A stretch of 64,000 nt of DNA from the NCBI GenBank assembly GCA_014871385.1, contig CM026421.1:21566865-21630864 (forward strand). The letters are read 5' to 3'. The position numbers were made by a program, and so were the translations under genes. The notes beneath the pieces were generated by a model. That model saw nothing but the letters and a program-made list of their open reading frames with translations, searched no databases and was not told the DNA's origin. Each line of letters opens with the position of its first letter. The first letter of the stretch is position 1. Below are positions 23,401-35,657 of this stretch, in pieces. The DNA comes from Ceratodon purpureus. Lineage: Eukaryota; Streptophyta; Bryopsida; Pseudoditrichales; Ditrichaceae.

Positions 23401-24515
23401 AACTTGCCCAGTGACAAAATTGATAAGGTAGCTCTGTATGACACACCTTTGCAATTTTTAAACCGAAAAAAATTAAAGCAATCAGAATCTTTGTTCTACC
23501 ACGGAAAGTAACAGGCTCATGCTTCTCATGATAGAATAAATGGGTTCTACTGATCCCAGTAGCAGTAGTTTAAGAAAAATCTCATCTGGAATTTATCATC
23601 TCGATTCTCCAGAGATGCTGGGATCACTTTCCGTGCAGATGCCCTGGGACCCCGGCTTTAGAACCTGGAGATTCACATTAACTCGCCCACTCCACCGTTA
23701 GTTGACATCTTTTAAATAAGTATCATGCATTTCGCCACTTATTTTATGTGAAGTTGCACCTTCACTATGTCTGGCAGCCCGAGCTCAGAAGCTTCTGCCA
23801 CATCGCAGAACTGAAGGGACACGGCACTGAGAGAAAATATGCCTTCACTACCTACAGCTTCGTCCTGCGTCTTTACTCTCGGTAACTCGACAGCAAGTGC
23901 TCATCACGATTGTTTAATGCCCTACGAAGAGCATTCAGAATGAGTACCATCACTATGCGAATTGGAAGCCAATTCATGCAAGCAAGAATCGTATGAACTG
24001 GTATTCTTTCATTCAAACAGGGACAGAAATGACTGCATTGATCTTGGTCTAAAGACTGAATGAATGGTTGAACATATCTAAAAAAAAGGGTGCAAAATCG
24101 GGCATGACTAAACCAGAGAGAAATGTTGCAAGATTCACAAAGATGACACATTTTTAGGTTTAAGTTTCACAGTGACCACACGAGCCGTTTCGGCGTATAT
24201 TCATACGTTACCAGCAGTATACATAATGGTACTGAGCAGAGTGAGCGATCCAGACTGGTATCAAATGTATCCGGATCAGTAAAAGAAAAGACATGGCTCT
24301 GGGCGGATGGAGTAAGAATAATTTACCGAGAATCTCATCTCTGAAAGCAGTGCAAACAGGATTTTCTGGTCAACCAACCATGCCTAAGCCTGTTTACATT
24401 TAGTCAGCAGTCCCTCGACTACCACTATAAAATCGTCTACACATTTGGAGCACCGAATCTCAGTGAAGAGAAATTTAAGCAGGTGACCAGGTTGAATGAA
24501 CCTCTGTTAAGCCTC
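20490..24515. other. 4-kb spacer, promoter of the transporter and 3' flank of nicalin
   Basis: No coding frame here is credible. The part next to 20490 should contain the promoter and leader of the transporter. It holds the direct repeat at 21037-21081 and 21342-21386, and a short duplication of TGACTTGTCAC near 23061 and 23107. Otherwise nothing stands out. Confidence 0.5.
21037..21386 (+). repeat. 45-bp direct repeat pair, 305 bp apart
   Basis: TCTTTG..TGCTCCTAAAATA and then GTGTCCGTCGCTTTTCGTGAT occur at 21037-21081 and 21342-21386 with four differences. A shorter shared motif, CAACCGAGCA, follows each copy (about 21281 and 21600), so the whole block may be an old tandem duplication of about 310 bp. 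Confidence 0.7.
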
Positions 24516-27500
24516 TTAAGTTGATTTGTACTTTCTTGATGGTGGCTTCCGGAATACTCCAATGAAGTCATCCACACCCTGCATAGAATGCGAGAACCAG
24601 TTGAGTGACATTATAACTTAGAACCAAATTATAATTCAAGTTAAAGTAATCATTAAGCTGCTCAGTCTTATTTACCAGGACCTCAATTCGTTTAACTTTG
24701 AGGAGCGTGACAGATTCGAGTTGAAAAGAAAACATTCCTCAAACTGACACCTTCTAGCACTGACTCAGATATTTAGTCCCCAGCTCGGGCTCTAGACAGC
24801 CCTAAGGAAGAAGTGACTAGAGAAATGTACCTTAGTAGAAATAAAAAGAACGATGAAGAGAAGTATCAAATATGACCCCACAGCCAGCGCTACAATGAAG
24901 TCAAATGTTACACTGGCCACCTGTCACCATCATATACACAAGTTCAATAACTCCAGCAACCAGGTTCAGACCCACAAAATAACCTTGACGTTTGAAAGTA
25001 ATGAGATCTTAATCCTGGGCATTAGCCTGATACAGGATGGGCAAAAACCTGATACATGATGGGCAAAATGTACTTACCTGATACACATTAAGTTGGGCCT
25101 TCGTCAAATCATAAAATACATAAGCTGAATCTAATGTCTCGTGTTGTAAACTTGCATCTTTTGTGTGTTGGGCTAATTCCTGTAAAGGCAAGTGTATTAG
25201 CGTTTATGTCGTTTGTATTCTCTTGGTGAAATGGAACATAATTTCACAGCAACAAGCTATGGATATAACTCAGAGCAATTGTGATGTACACACCAAGCAG
25301 CGCTTCGAAGTAGTGCAAGCTAGGACTTCAATACATCTGCTTTAATCTGGCTGGACAAGAAAATTCGTTGTACTGGCAGCTTGTCCGTCTGGTAGCCATT
25401 ACTAAAGACTTCACCATGATAGACTGTAGTGAAGTAATCTACCTAACCGGCAAACAGGATTTCCAAGACATGCACTAACTGAACAGTTACAAAATAATAC
25501 CTTGTGCAAAGCTGTAATAATAGGGGCGTTCTTTCCTAGAAAAGGAGCTACGCGTGGTGTGCGTCCAAGCAAATCAAGCCATGAGCGGACATAAGCGGGG
25601 CTGAGAGCTAGATTACTTCCTTTGGCGAACACCTCAACCTGCTTCCCTTCTTGGCCATAAATATGCCGCTGTTCTCCACACACAATCACGTTATCTTATT
25701 AATCATCTCCAAAACAGTCGACACATAATTCCCACTAGATAATCAAATTTTCATTTGCGAAACAGGGCATTTTCAAGTGTACAGGCAAATCTTAACGCTG
25801 TGTTTCAGATCAAATCAATCCCTAGAAGTTTCCAGACTAGAATATTTTATAGCCGATTGTGATTTTTCATTCGTCTAAAAGAAAAAATAGGTAAAAAAGA
25901 GAAATCTACACTGGCAGTGAACTACACTGGCACTGGCAGTGGCACACAAGCAAGCTCTCAGGCACACACATCCGAGCAAAATAGATAATCAATTCCAGCA
26001 GTATCTTGCAGTCAACTACTAGAATAGAATTAGGGTTAAAAGTAGACATTTCGAGAGAGTGTTACCGCTAAACTCTCCGCGACAACCTTAATATTTCTCA
26101 TCACGACAGTCTCGTTCACAGTTTTCCTGCACAGTTTACAGATAAGGATATAAAACCAAACTCCAACAAAAACCAATTCCACACTAATAAACGAGCATGC
26201 TTGAAAAAATCTGTTACAGTCGATTTCAGACAACTAAAAACGCATACCGTCTGTCAGCGATGCCTCCAGATCTCTGAAGTAGCTCAGGAGCTTCTTCTAG
26301 TTGTGACAAAGTTACAGCAGTTATGCGTTGTCGGGAAAACTGTTCATGTTCCCATGCTACCTGCATTAGTTCACAAAACATGTTATGCCTCCCGTGACAC
26401 ACACGCGCACACCCACCAAGACCAAGTTCTCATGTTCCAATTAGTAAAAATTCAGTGACGAGACAAATTTTACACAACAAGGTACAAACTCACAGAGACA
26501 AAGATTCGAAGACTATGTACACAGTAACCGTAGTTGGCTTTAGTTCATAAATTTAAAAGCGTAATCATTTTTTATTTATATCAACAGCAGCAATCCGTAA
26601 CGTAAAGAGACAAGGTTAACATACACGCGAATTGGAGATGTTAATCTTCTTGTGCCGAGGTTCCACAGTCAAGTCTAAGTCCTGAGCAACATTTTCAATC
26701 TCCTGCAAAATAGCTCCCACAAACATCTTCATTTTCAATTCACAGTACCTGCATGTCATGACTTTTGAGTAGAAGACATGCCTATTTTTAGTCAAAGAAT
26801 CAGCCTCGAATAATAAAAGAATATCCGAGATCATTTCACCTGCATTATGCCGCATTACAATATTCTGTATGTAATATCCAGACTTCAAACTCGAAAAAAC
26901 ATGGAGTGAGAGGGCTCACTAAATGTAACAACACTAAGATAAATGAAGGATAATGAAAGGTTACATACAGAAAATATTTTCCTGATGAATGCGTTTTCAG
27001 GAGGCTTTGAAACATGCATCCACATCCGATCACTTGAAGATCCCAGCGAGTTCAAACATAGTGCATACACCATGCTTTCTTTCAAACGCTGATCAAAATT
27101 TCGAAGCCACTGCAACACACAAAAAGGAACCATCATGAGACACTAATACCAAAGAACATGGGTACAACGTGTACGCACTAATGTCATACATAACCGAGTC
27201 AGCATGTGGTATTATCATTTACAAAACAGATGCAGAAAAAGAGAAAAAATATACTTAGACCTGGTAAAGCCCAACTGTCACAATATAAAAAAGGTAAAGA
27301 AAACAATGCCCAGATAATACAACAGAAGACTCACATTGTATGTACCATTGTAGTTATACGGACCCCCAGATGTTAAACCAAAAAGCAGGTTAAAAGGTCC
27401 TCGTGTGTTGGGGTTGGCATACAACCGTGAGAACAACCGAGCCAACTCCAGCAACATAGCAACTCCACTTCCATTACTGTCACTGCCTGCTGCAAGTGCC

Positions 27501-29360
27501 TGAAACCACAAATCGAAATTAATCGCTAGACTAAACTTCAATAAATACATCACCAATGAAACATACTAACTACTCGCAGCTCTCGTCAAAATTTCAAGCT
27601 ATACAACCATAGTATCTCCACAGCACTTAGAAACTGTGATCCAAACCACTGGCTAAAAACAGACCTAGCTCAGTCAAAATTTCAATTACATGTATCGATG
27701 TGTAAGGGTGTAGGGTTTATCCGCATTAAGCTTCCAACTTACAGGAGCTGCTCCAAAGGTGTCATATGATGCCACAATGGCTATGGTCGGGAGCATAGAA
27801 GTATCACCCGCAGGTCGAAGTCCTGGCAACCATCCCTAGACGACGATAGCAATGAATGAGCCAAGTGTAGAGTAAAACATAACTGTGCAACTCAGATCGG
27901 GTTGCCTAAGAGTTCTTAGAGTAAGTGCGCAACGTAACACGAAACAGCCGCACAAAGCTTTATATGTAGGCTTGCGAACATGCTAAAATTCTAAACCAGC
28001 AATTTCCAATCAGCGCAAAGACGTACTTGGATGTTGGTGAGTGTTGGCGACGGTAACTTCTTGGCATCAGACACTGATACGACCAGCTTGTAACTGCAAG
28101 ACATTCCAAAATAATTGAGTAAAACAAATGTCCTGACCAACTTCATCATGTCCAGAAAAAAGAAAAAAAAGTCTACTACAACAACTCGCCCACTGCCCCC
28201 TGTTCGATGTAGATTCTAGACCTTTACGGCCCCAAATGACGACATCGCTAACCTGAATCAAATAGCGCCTGAATCTCGTGAGATCTGAGATCAAGTAGGA
28301 GGATTTACAAGATACACATACCCTCCAGTGGTAGCTGTGGCAGGCCTGCCCGCTGCATCATTGGCAGTAATTTCCTGAAGTATATTCTGCACATTGTCGC
28401 TCTCGTATGCAAAATAGACTGGATACTGGAAACAAAAAAAGTCCCATCAGCTCCGTTACGAAGAAGGATACTAGCAAACGACTTAATCGAGGTCAAACTA
28501 GAATCAAACTCGTGAAACAAGAACCAAACATTGAGATTCATAATTTGAACCGATCCGTGCTTTCTTGTGCTAGCTCTGTCATCCTACGTAAATATCAAAT
28601 TGGCTAAACATAGCCATTGAACCATTAAGAACCACTATATAAAGTAGCCAAAATAATAAACTACAACCTATCATTCCGATTGTATCAACTCTCATCTATC
28701 AAACAGCTACAAGAATGTGCAGATTCATAAGCAGCAGATCCAGCTCAGCTACCCAAAATTGCGCCTCTACCTAACAAAATCATGAACCCTCCTTAAAAAC
28801 CATCACAACCAACCTGGAAAGTATTATGAACAAGCCATTGTTCCAGCTCCGCAAGGGCTTTAGCGACATTCTCGTCCGAATCATCGCCATCGCCCCCACT
28901 CCCATTCGATCTTTGAGGCAGCAGCAACAGAAGACCCCCGAGCAAGCCCTTGTTCTGCACAAACTCTACACCAGCAAAACACCATCCGGACATGAGCCCA
29001 ATCCGCCTAAACCCCAAACCCTAAAACCCAAATCCATCAATGCCATCCCACATTCCCACTCCACACGACCTAAATCCGGGCGAACAACATACCATTGAGC
29101 GAACTGATATTGACCTTGAGAGCAGGCAAGATGACGACTGCCCGCGAGAGATCAGCACCAGGCACCGCGAACCCAGAGGTAGCGTGATGGCTGAGCGCGG
29201 CACGGCGCGATCCCATGGGCACCCCTCCCAAATCATACTGGATCATCCGGTAGACATCGAGCACAGCAGCAGCCTCCACCACCACCACACTCATCACCAC
29301 CGTCACCAGCGCCACCAGCGCCCGCCCCATCACTTGCTGCTGCCTCTTCGCCCCCCTCAT
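24516..29360 (-). CDS. NCLN: Nicalin (nicastrin-like ER membrane protein), 554 aa, 14 exons
   Basis: Nicalin works with NOMO and TMEM147 at the back of the Sec61 channel during multipass membrane-protein insertion. Exons: 29360-29093, 28965-28814, 28425-28322, 28093-28027, 27835-27743, 27499-27335, 27109-26969, 26702-26625, 26360-26248, 26126-26066, 25668-25501, 25179-25078, 24920-24831, 24578-24516; 1665 bases in frame to TAA. The start at 29360 (MRGAKRQQQVMGRAL) is the first ATG in the frame and begins a signal peptide. The lumenal part has the family blocks YPVYFAYE, GSDSNGSGVAMLLELARLF, TRGPFNLLFGLTSGG, MHVSKPP, HKKIN, VAWEHEQF and YVFYDLTKAQLNVYQ. The M28 peptidase zinc motif is degenerate (DSN instead of DDN), as in other nicalins. 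One membrane span lies at about 508-531. The C-terminus KYKST fits the KxKxx ER-retrieval signal. Length is close to human nicalin (563 aa). Confidence 0.95.
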
Positions 29361-30462
29361 CTCCCCTCCTCGCCCCTCCCTCCTCGCCCCTCCTCTGCAA
29401 AAACACACTACCCACCACCGATCAGCAAACTGTCGTCCAATCCGAGCTCCATCCTGCCCCAACTCGATCAATCTCACACGACCCACTGCTGATTCTGTGA
29501 TTTCTCCCACTCTCCACGAACAGAGGATCTCTCACCTGGTGGAGTTGTGGGTTCTGTGCTGGGAGTGTGGGTCTGCGAGATGGCTCGTTGGATGCGGGGA
29601 GGACGACGCTGTGATCCTCGAGGGGGCAAGTCACAGGCGATCTCGAGTATCTCCGGGGTGCAAGTTCAAGTGCTGCGCCGATGCCGGCGCCCGCTCTGCC
29701 TGCTCCTGTTTTTTCTTCTCTTCATTCCTCGTCGAGCTGTGGCGTCGTGAATGAATGTTTTTAGGAATCTGTGGGCGTGTTTGTGGATGATATTCATCTT
29801 CTATTTCTGGGAGGTGTTCTGGTAGAGTCGTATTCTGGTAGTACTACACTTTTGGATATGTGTTCCAATTGTGAGGACAAGTAAGGTGGTGAGATGCAGG
29901 GAAACATTTGGGTCACAAAATGAACGAGTTTAAAATGAATCTAATATTGTTGTACAGAACCCTATAGAAAGGATAAGTGATTTTCATTTAACTCCAAGTA
30001 AACTAGAGTACAGACAGTGACCTCAATTGACCACTATAAATTTGGTTTCTGAGTCTTGGGATTTTTAATTATTTTTAGAAATGGGAATAAGGTTATGAAA
30101 AATAAATTGTATGTGGCTAATTATTATAAAAATTTAAGAAATTAAAAATTAAAAATTAAAAATTAAAAAAAAACCATGTAAAGTGATGGTTCTCCATTGT
30201 CCTTTGTTAAATGTGCCCACACTTTTTTCATGCATTGGCTATTATTAGACCTCATTATGGTATAAGGATATTTTGGACCACTGTTTTTTAAGAAGATATG
30301 TATGTGATACTGAATTGTGATTACATTGTAAGTTGTAGGGCTAACTTTTGAGATGATTGTATGTGTTAGAGTAACTTTGTTAAGTGCAAGGTGTATTATT
30401 CTTGTTGAAATAAGGTTGTTTGGTGTTGTGTGTAGGTTGAGTGGCATAATCTTTTGAGAAAG
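29361..30462. other. Promoter side of nicalin and AT-rich spacer
   Basis: 29361-29760 is GC-rich and must include the nicalin leader and promoter. The frames seen there on the plus strand are shadows. From 29800 onward the sequence is AT-rich, with five AAATT units at 30139-30170. Confidence 0.45.
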
Positions 30463-31471
30463 ATGAAGACTAGAGTGTTGACAAATGTTGAGAAATGACA
30501 AGTGGTTTGAATGCGCAGAGCTGGAAGCAAAGGTGTAGAGATAGTAAGAGAATTAGGCATGCCCTCTTCCATTGTTTATGATGTTATAAAAAGTTTTAAA
30601 AAAGGAGGAATTATAGTGTCACCAAAGCCATTGGGTAGGCCTCGAATATTGGCAGAGCGTGAAATGAGACTGTTAGAACGCCTCTTTATAAAAGATCGTC
30701 ATAGACCACTCATAGAAATTACAAATGAGATGACACGTACTACAAAGGTTAGTATTTGTACTATAAGGAACGCTTTGCAAACTTTGGATATAGAAGCCGT
30801 TTTGCAGCAAAAGAACCTTTTCTCAATGACAAGTACAAGAAGGACAGGCTAGCATTTGCCAGAAGGACTAGAGTGAGGAGGATTGGAAGAATGTTATTTG
30901 GACTAACATGATCATTTTTGGAAATAGGAAAGAGTTCTAGACAAATTAAAGTATGGCAAAAGGCTTGTAAGAAATTTTTAGATAAATGTTCAGTAGCAAC
31001 TTTCAAGTAAATGCATACTTTGGTGATAGTTTGGATGCTTTTAGTGGCTTTCATAAGGCTCGTTTGGTAATCATACCTCCGAAGTGCACGTGACTTTGTT
31101 AAAATTATTTAAAGAGTCACTTTGAATGGGTTTATTCTTTCCATGATCATCCAAACGACATGATACTTATGGATGATGGCGCTCCATGTCATCGTAGCAT
31201 GTTGTCAAAAGACTAGAGAGAAGCTCATGGTATCAAGAAGTTGAATTGACCAGTCAACTCTCCAGATTTGAATCCAATAAGGAATCTATAGATGATGATT
31301 AAAAACAAAGTTAAGAGTACATCACGTCCACACAATAAAGAATAATTGGTGGAATCTCTTCATAGAGTATGGAGAGAGGTACCTTTAGACCTTTTGCAAA
31401 CTCTTATTGCTACCATGCCTCCACGTATGAAGGAAGTAATTCGTGCAAAAGGTGGTAATGCTAAATTTTGA
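30463..31471 (+). pseudogene. Tc1-like (DD34E) transposase relic, copy 1
   Basis: A frame from an ATG at 30463, interrupted by two early stops, then open from 30511 to 30852: MRRAGSKGVEIVRELG (helix-turn-helix), a GRPRI motif, then IRNALQTL. Downstream the frame shifts and stops recur, but ILMDDGAPCHRS (near 31160-31200) and NSPDLNPI (near 31256-31280) remain. Counting from the Asp of DGAP to the position after NPI gives 34 residues, as in Tc1 elements. The catalytic Glu is replaced by Arg. It is clearly inactive. I could not fix the element ends: a mariner-like GGAGGGAG/TA at about 31976-31985 and a loosely similar stretch near 29993 are possible but weak. Confidence 0.82.
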
Positions 31472-34241
31472 ACATTATATAAAAGAAAGCAAATTGTCTG
31501 TTGATTTTGGATTTTTTCTTATGTAAGCAAATTTTATTATTAAAATAAAGTTTAAAAGCCTTCAATTGCAATTTTTTTTTATCAGAACCTACAAATTAAA
31601 GATGAAAAATAAAAACACCAATACATTTTTAAAAATTAAAGAAATAAGAAGATAGAATTGAAGCAAAATGGGAGGAAAAAAATAAAATTGAAATCTAGTA
31701 ATTTGAAAAAGATGATAGACGATTCTTAAAGTTACTTGTTCAATGTAATTGCATAACATTCCATGAAATTTTGTATTCGTATGAGCTTACCAAAGTAGCT
31801 ATTTAGTACAGGCTTCAGAAAAATTTGAGAAAAACCATTTATCCTTTCTTAGGAGAGTGTACAATAGTTGCCTTGTTAACAACTAAATAAATAACTTATT
31901 TTATTGAAAAAAAGGTTTGGATCTTCAAAAATAAAGTGGTTAATTTTTGTGTTTTAAAAGAAAGTCTACTCTCGAAAGGAGGGAGTAGATCTTTACTTCT
32001 ATACCTTTGTCCTGTGGGCTTTGGATTGGGGGTAGGTCGAACAGACACTTAATTCACGTTGGTCTCCTTTGGAGACTGAAGTTCATCTCTCTCTCTCTCT
32101 CTTTTGGAAGAAAAAAAAGTACTGGAAATATTCTCAAATAGCTAGCATTAAAAAAATAAAATTATTCCTTTTTCATTTTTTAACCTAAAATCCCAAATAT
32201 ATTTTCCTAGTTTTATTTTATAATAGAATTGTTTATAAACTGCAATGCTAGGTAGCTAATCAGAAAATAAACATCTATTTGTCAATCATCTACTACATAA
32301 ATCACCAATTTTCATAATTTTTTTTCATCCAATTTTTTTCTAATATTGTAAAATAACGAGGAATATTTTAAAGTTTATTAATGAATTTTTAATAGGTATT
32401 TCAAGAAATTTGATGTCTCATTATAGCCAAGATTTTCAATGCCATGTATTGTATTCAAAATATTCAACCACATAGAATTAAAATAACACAATTTCTACGA
32501 TTAGAAGAATCTTTTCACAAATTAACTAAACCAATGAAATCTAGTTTAACAAGTATAGTTTTTAGTTCATTTTAAATGTTTTATAACTCCTACAAATTGA
32601 GTGATTCATAACTAGTATAAGTTGAAGGGGTACTACTATATTTCCTACTTGTTTTTCCACAATTTAGGTCGTTTTCATCATATCTCCAAAAAAGTGGAAT
32701 CTTTCAAAAATTACCTTACTGTGCAGGTTTAGGAAATCGCAATCACTAGGCTAGAGGATGAGTCTTACCCCATCCATTTCCAACAATTCACCCTTTCACA
32801 TTAGTTAACAGGACTTTTTCCAAAACAACCAGTAAATGTCTTATGTTTTGGGAAAAACAACCGGTTTGAAACACCAATTCATCTGGACCCTACATAAGTT
32901 AGGACCCATTTTGGTTTGAATGGCTTTACAAAAACTGCCGGATGTCCTCGTTACTTATTCTGCATAGCATCACAGGAGTATCAGAGCTTCCAGAGCTGAT
33001 TTGGTTCACTGGAATGGAGTCAAGGAACTTTTATATTTTCGTCCGGATCATGTCTTTCATGAACACCACCAAAGCATTCTCTCTTCGACACACATCGTAC
33101 ACACGCCCTTCCTTGGTCATATATAATCCCCCTTCAAGGCTCTAGTGCGTCACCGTCGTCCCACCATGAAAGAAAGAGAGCGGCAGTGCCTGCTCTTTCT
33201 AGAGAACTCATATCCACCAGATCACGCTCTCGTCCGCCTTACGATTTCATGGTCTCCATCTGGCAGTAGTAACACCTGCAATCCTTCTACTGGCGCCACA
33301 CAGCTGATGGCTATCATAATGCATTCAATCCTGTTACCTGTGGATGAGCCAATGCCCTTGCAGAGTTTGTGAACTGGCTTGCACTCTTGAGCAATGGGAT
33401 GCTGCAAGAAAATTTCACCGCCCAGTAGATGGCTGAGCTCTTTTATGTCCTGGAGCAACAAGCGGTGAATGTGGAAGAGACAGCACCCGGAGAACGTATG
33501 GTTGGTGAGGATGTATCGGTGAAACCGTATACGAGTGTATGATACATAGTTTATTCGCTCACTTAGGGTCCGGAATGTGTTCTACTCCAACGGTGGAAGA
33601 TGTCAACATTGCTGTTTAAACTCTGTTTCTAGAAGTCACATCAGCTGCAAAATGGTCCAAATCGAGCTTCGGTGCATGACTAAAGAGGCTTAATTCGGTG
33701 CATGACTAAAGAGGATAAATCCGGTGCATGACCAAAGTACCGGCATCATTGGAATTCGCCATATTTTCAGTTCATAATCATGAAAGGCTATCACTAGCAG
33801 AACAACATCCCTAGCAATACATTTACTTACGCACCACATCATAACACAACCATTAACATTTCGTCAACACGGAATTTCAATGAAAAGAATTTATTTGAAT
33901 CAGAGGCAGAATAGATAACCAGGTTACATAAACCTAACACGAAACCAGCGAGAAGGTGCACTTCTGCCACCTCGTACACATTGCTCCTAATATCCTTACA
34001 ATTACACGATCTTAAACTAGGGAACCATCGTACAGGAGCCGTAAATCGAGCTACACAGCCACATTGCATTGCTCAGGCTCAACACCCTATAAGTGACATG
34101 CCATAGAACGCAGGTCACAGGACCCAAAAAAAACCCCAATTCCCTAAATTCGTGAAAAACTGCAATGGAGCATAAACCGCTTCCTCTAAACTAGTCCACG
34201 AGCTCCACCCCCTGCAACCCTCACAACTAATAATTCCCAAC
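31472..34241. other. Spacer between Tc1 relic and ferredoxin
   Basis: Mostly AT-rich without credible genes. It holds a (CT)n run at about 32085-32102 and three tandem 25-26-bp units at 33670-33740. The two frames at 32942-33372 resemble no family. The last 300 bp should include the 3' flank of the minus-strand ferredoxin. Confidence 0.5.
33670..33740 (+). repeat. Three tandem 25-26-bp units
   Basis: The unit CGGTGCATGACYAAAG begins at 33670, 33696 and 33722, with short variable tails between copies. Too few and too short for any special claim. Confidence 0.8.
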
Positions 34242-34685
34242 TTAAATCAAATCCTCCTCCCTGTGAGTCCAAATGGTACAGTCGCTAGTCGGGTACGCCA
34301 CGCAAGTCAGTACGAACCCCGCGGCCAGCTGTTCGTCGTCCAAGAAACTCCCGTCGCTCTGGTCCACATTCCCGGACTCCATTTTTCCCGCGCACGACGA
34401 GCACGACCCCGCGCGGCACGAGTACGGCAGGTCAAGCCCGGCCTCCTCCGCGGCATCCAGAATGTAGACGTCGTCCGGGATCTCCAGAGTGACGTTCTCG
34501 CCGTCCACCGTCTTGAGCGTCACATTGTACGTCGCCATGCACGTCACGCGCCCCATGGAGCCCCTCCTCAGCCCGAACGCCTTGGCCATCGACACCGACG
34601 CAGGGCGCACACTCACCGCCCTGGAGGCGGGCGCCAACGACGCCACGGGCACAATGCTAGCAGTGGTCATCGCTGCGGCAGCCAT
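34242..34685 (-). CDS. FD: Plastid [2Fe-2S] ferredoxin, copy 1 (147 aa)
   Basis: Carries electrons from photosystem I to FNR and other stromal acceptors. It is intronless. The start is the ATG at 34685, in the same place as in the partner gene; the longer frame upstream has no conserved sequence. Residues 1 to about 51 are a plastid transit peptide (Ala/Ser/Arg rich, ending RVTCMA). The mature domain of about 96 aa starts ATYNVTLKT. Cluster ligands Cys90, Cys95, Cys98 and Cys128 lie in [14 protein letters not shown] and LTCVAYP. SFLDDEQ keeps the Phe known to matter for electron transfer. The tail is [11 protein letters not shown], with Trp where ferredoxins usually have Gln or Glu. It is head to head with a near-identical gene at 35214, 528 bp away. 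GC-rich, unlike the flanks. Confidence 0.97.
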   Translation of the reverse strand: MAAAAMTTASIVPVASLAPASRAVSVRPASVSMAKAFGLRRGSMGRVTCMATYNVTLKTVDGENVTLEIPDDVYILDAAEEAGLDLPYSCRAGSCSSCAGKMESGNVDQSDGSFLDDEQLAAGFVLTCVAYPTSDCTIWTHREEDLI

Positions 34686-35213
34686 TGCTACAATCAAAAA
34701 TAAACAAACGCAAACAACACACTCACACTCACAAGCTCTCTGTCTGCGAAAAAACAAAACAATGCTCACTATCTCCAATCTCCGTCTCTAATATCCATGC
34801 AAGCCTGATAAGGAACCACGCATCCCCTAACCCCGTCACAGAACCAAAAACCAACACCCTCCACAAAAACGCTACATCTACCCGCTAGATCTAGGATCCG
34901 TGAAGATGACTGTCATGTTTGGAGTAGTAACGGGATAGTGGCATTTTAATATGGGAGGCCACAGAGCCAGAGGGTGGTTCCGCCAATGAGAAGGTGCACT
35001 GCCTCATCCTAATATCCCAATCGTCGCTTGGCCGTGCGGCCGTCACACGCCGTTCATGGCCCTGCTCACGCCCGGAGGCCTTTTACTCTTGAAACAGAGC
35101 TCCAAGTCTCACATTCCACACATTCAGCACACCTCCGGACTGCTCCAGAGCCATTCTACTCTCCTCCTCTTCGCCCTACCTTACCAGGGGTTCGATCTCT
35201 CGTCGTTGTAGCA
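34686..35213. promoter_or_regulatory. Shared promoter region of the two ferredoxin genes
   Basis: The 528 bp between the two start codons must serve both genes. It contains GATAAGG at 34807-34813, an I-box-like motif of light-regulated plant genes, and CCAAT near 34983. The two halves are not mirror images, so the duplication seems to cover little beyond the coding parts and about 8 bp upstream (GTAGCA before each ATG). No TATA box is certain. Confidence 0.6.
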
Positions 35214-35657
35214 ATGGCTGCCGCAGCGATGACCATTGCTAGCATTGTGCCCGCGGCGTCGCTGGCGCCCGCCTCCAGGGCGGTGAGTGTGCGCCCTGCG
35301 TCGGTGTCGATGGCCAAGGCGTTCGGGCTGAGGAGGGGCTCCATGGGGCGCGTGACGTGCATGGCGACGTACAATGTGACGCTCAAGACGGAGGACGGCG
35401 AGACCCACACTCTGGAGATCCCGGACGACGTCTACATTCTGGATGCGGCGGAGGAGGCCGGGATTGACCTGCCGTACTCGTGCCGCGCGGGGGCGTGCTC
35501 GACGTGCGCGGGGATTATTGAGTCCGGGAATGTGGACCAGAGCGACGGGAGTTTCTTGGACGCCGATCAGCTGGCCGCGGGGTTCGTGCTGACTTGCGTG
35601 GCGTACCCGACCAGCGACTGTACCATTGAGACTCACAAGGAGGAGGAGATGTCCTAG
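35214..35657 (+). CDS. FD: Plastid [2Fe-2S] ferredoxin, copy 2 (147 aa)
   Basis: Same length and layout as copy 1: transit peptide to about residue 51, mature domain from ATYNVTLKT, ligands Cys90, Cys95, Cys98 and Cys128 ([20 protein letters not shown]), and stop TAG at 35655. The tail [11 protein letters not shown] is typical of chloroplast ferredoxins, so this copy looks like the standard form. The start ATG at 35214 (GCAATGGCT) is the plant-type context. It differs from copy 1 by roughly 26 bases in 444. The transit peptides differ at only two residues, while the mature parts differ at about 15, including VE, NV/TH, KM/II and W/E changes. The two probably arose by a recent inverted duplication. 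Confidence 0.97.
   Translation: MAAAAMTIASIVPAASLAPASRAVSVRPASVSMAKAFGLRRGSMGRVTCMATYNVTLKTEDGETHTLEIPDDVYILDAAEEAGIDLPYSCRAGACSTCAGIIESGNVDQSDGSFLDADQLAAGFVLTCVAYPTSDCTIETHKEEEMS

Noticed and set aside
29361..29510. N-terminal extension of nicalin by 50 codons
   Set aside because: The frame starts with GTG, has no ATG before 29360, and the extension would bury the signal peptide.
29993..31985. Mariner (Stowaway-type CTCCCTCC) ends for the first Tc1-like relic
   Set aside because: Only the right end has the clear motif, the left match is poor, and the transposase is of the DD34E Tc1 type, which does not go with such ends.
33222..33461. 79-aa minus-strand frame starting MLLQDIKELSHLLGGEI
   Set aside because: It looks somewhat protein-like, but I recognise no family, the frame starts at a non-ATG codon or chance Met, and no adjoining exon could be found.
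33670..33740. CRISPR-like array
   Set aside because: Only three direct tandem units without spacers of constant size, in a plant nuclear setting.
34263..34703. 146-aa and 151-aa frames antisense to both ferredoxins
   Set aside because: They are shadows of GC-rich coding sequence on the opposite strand and resemble no family.
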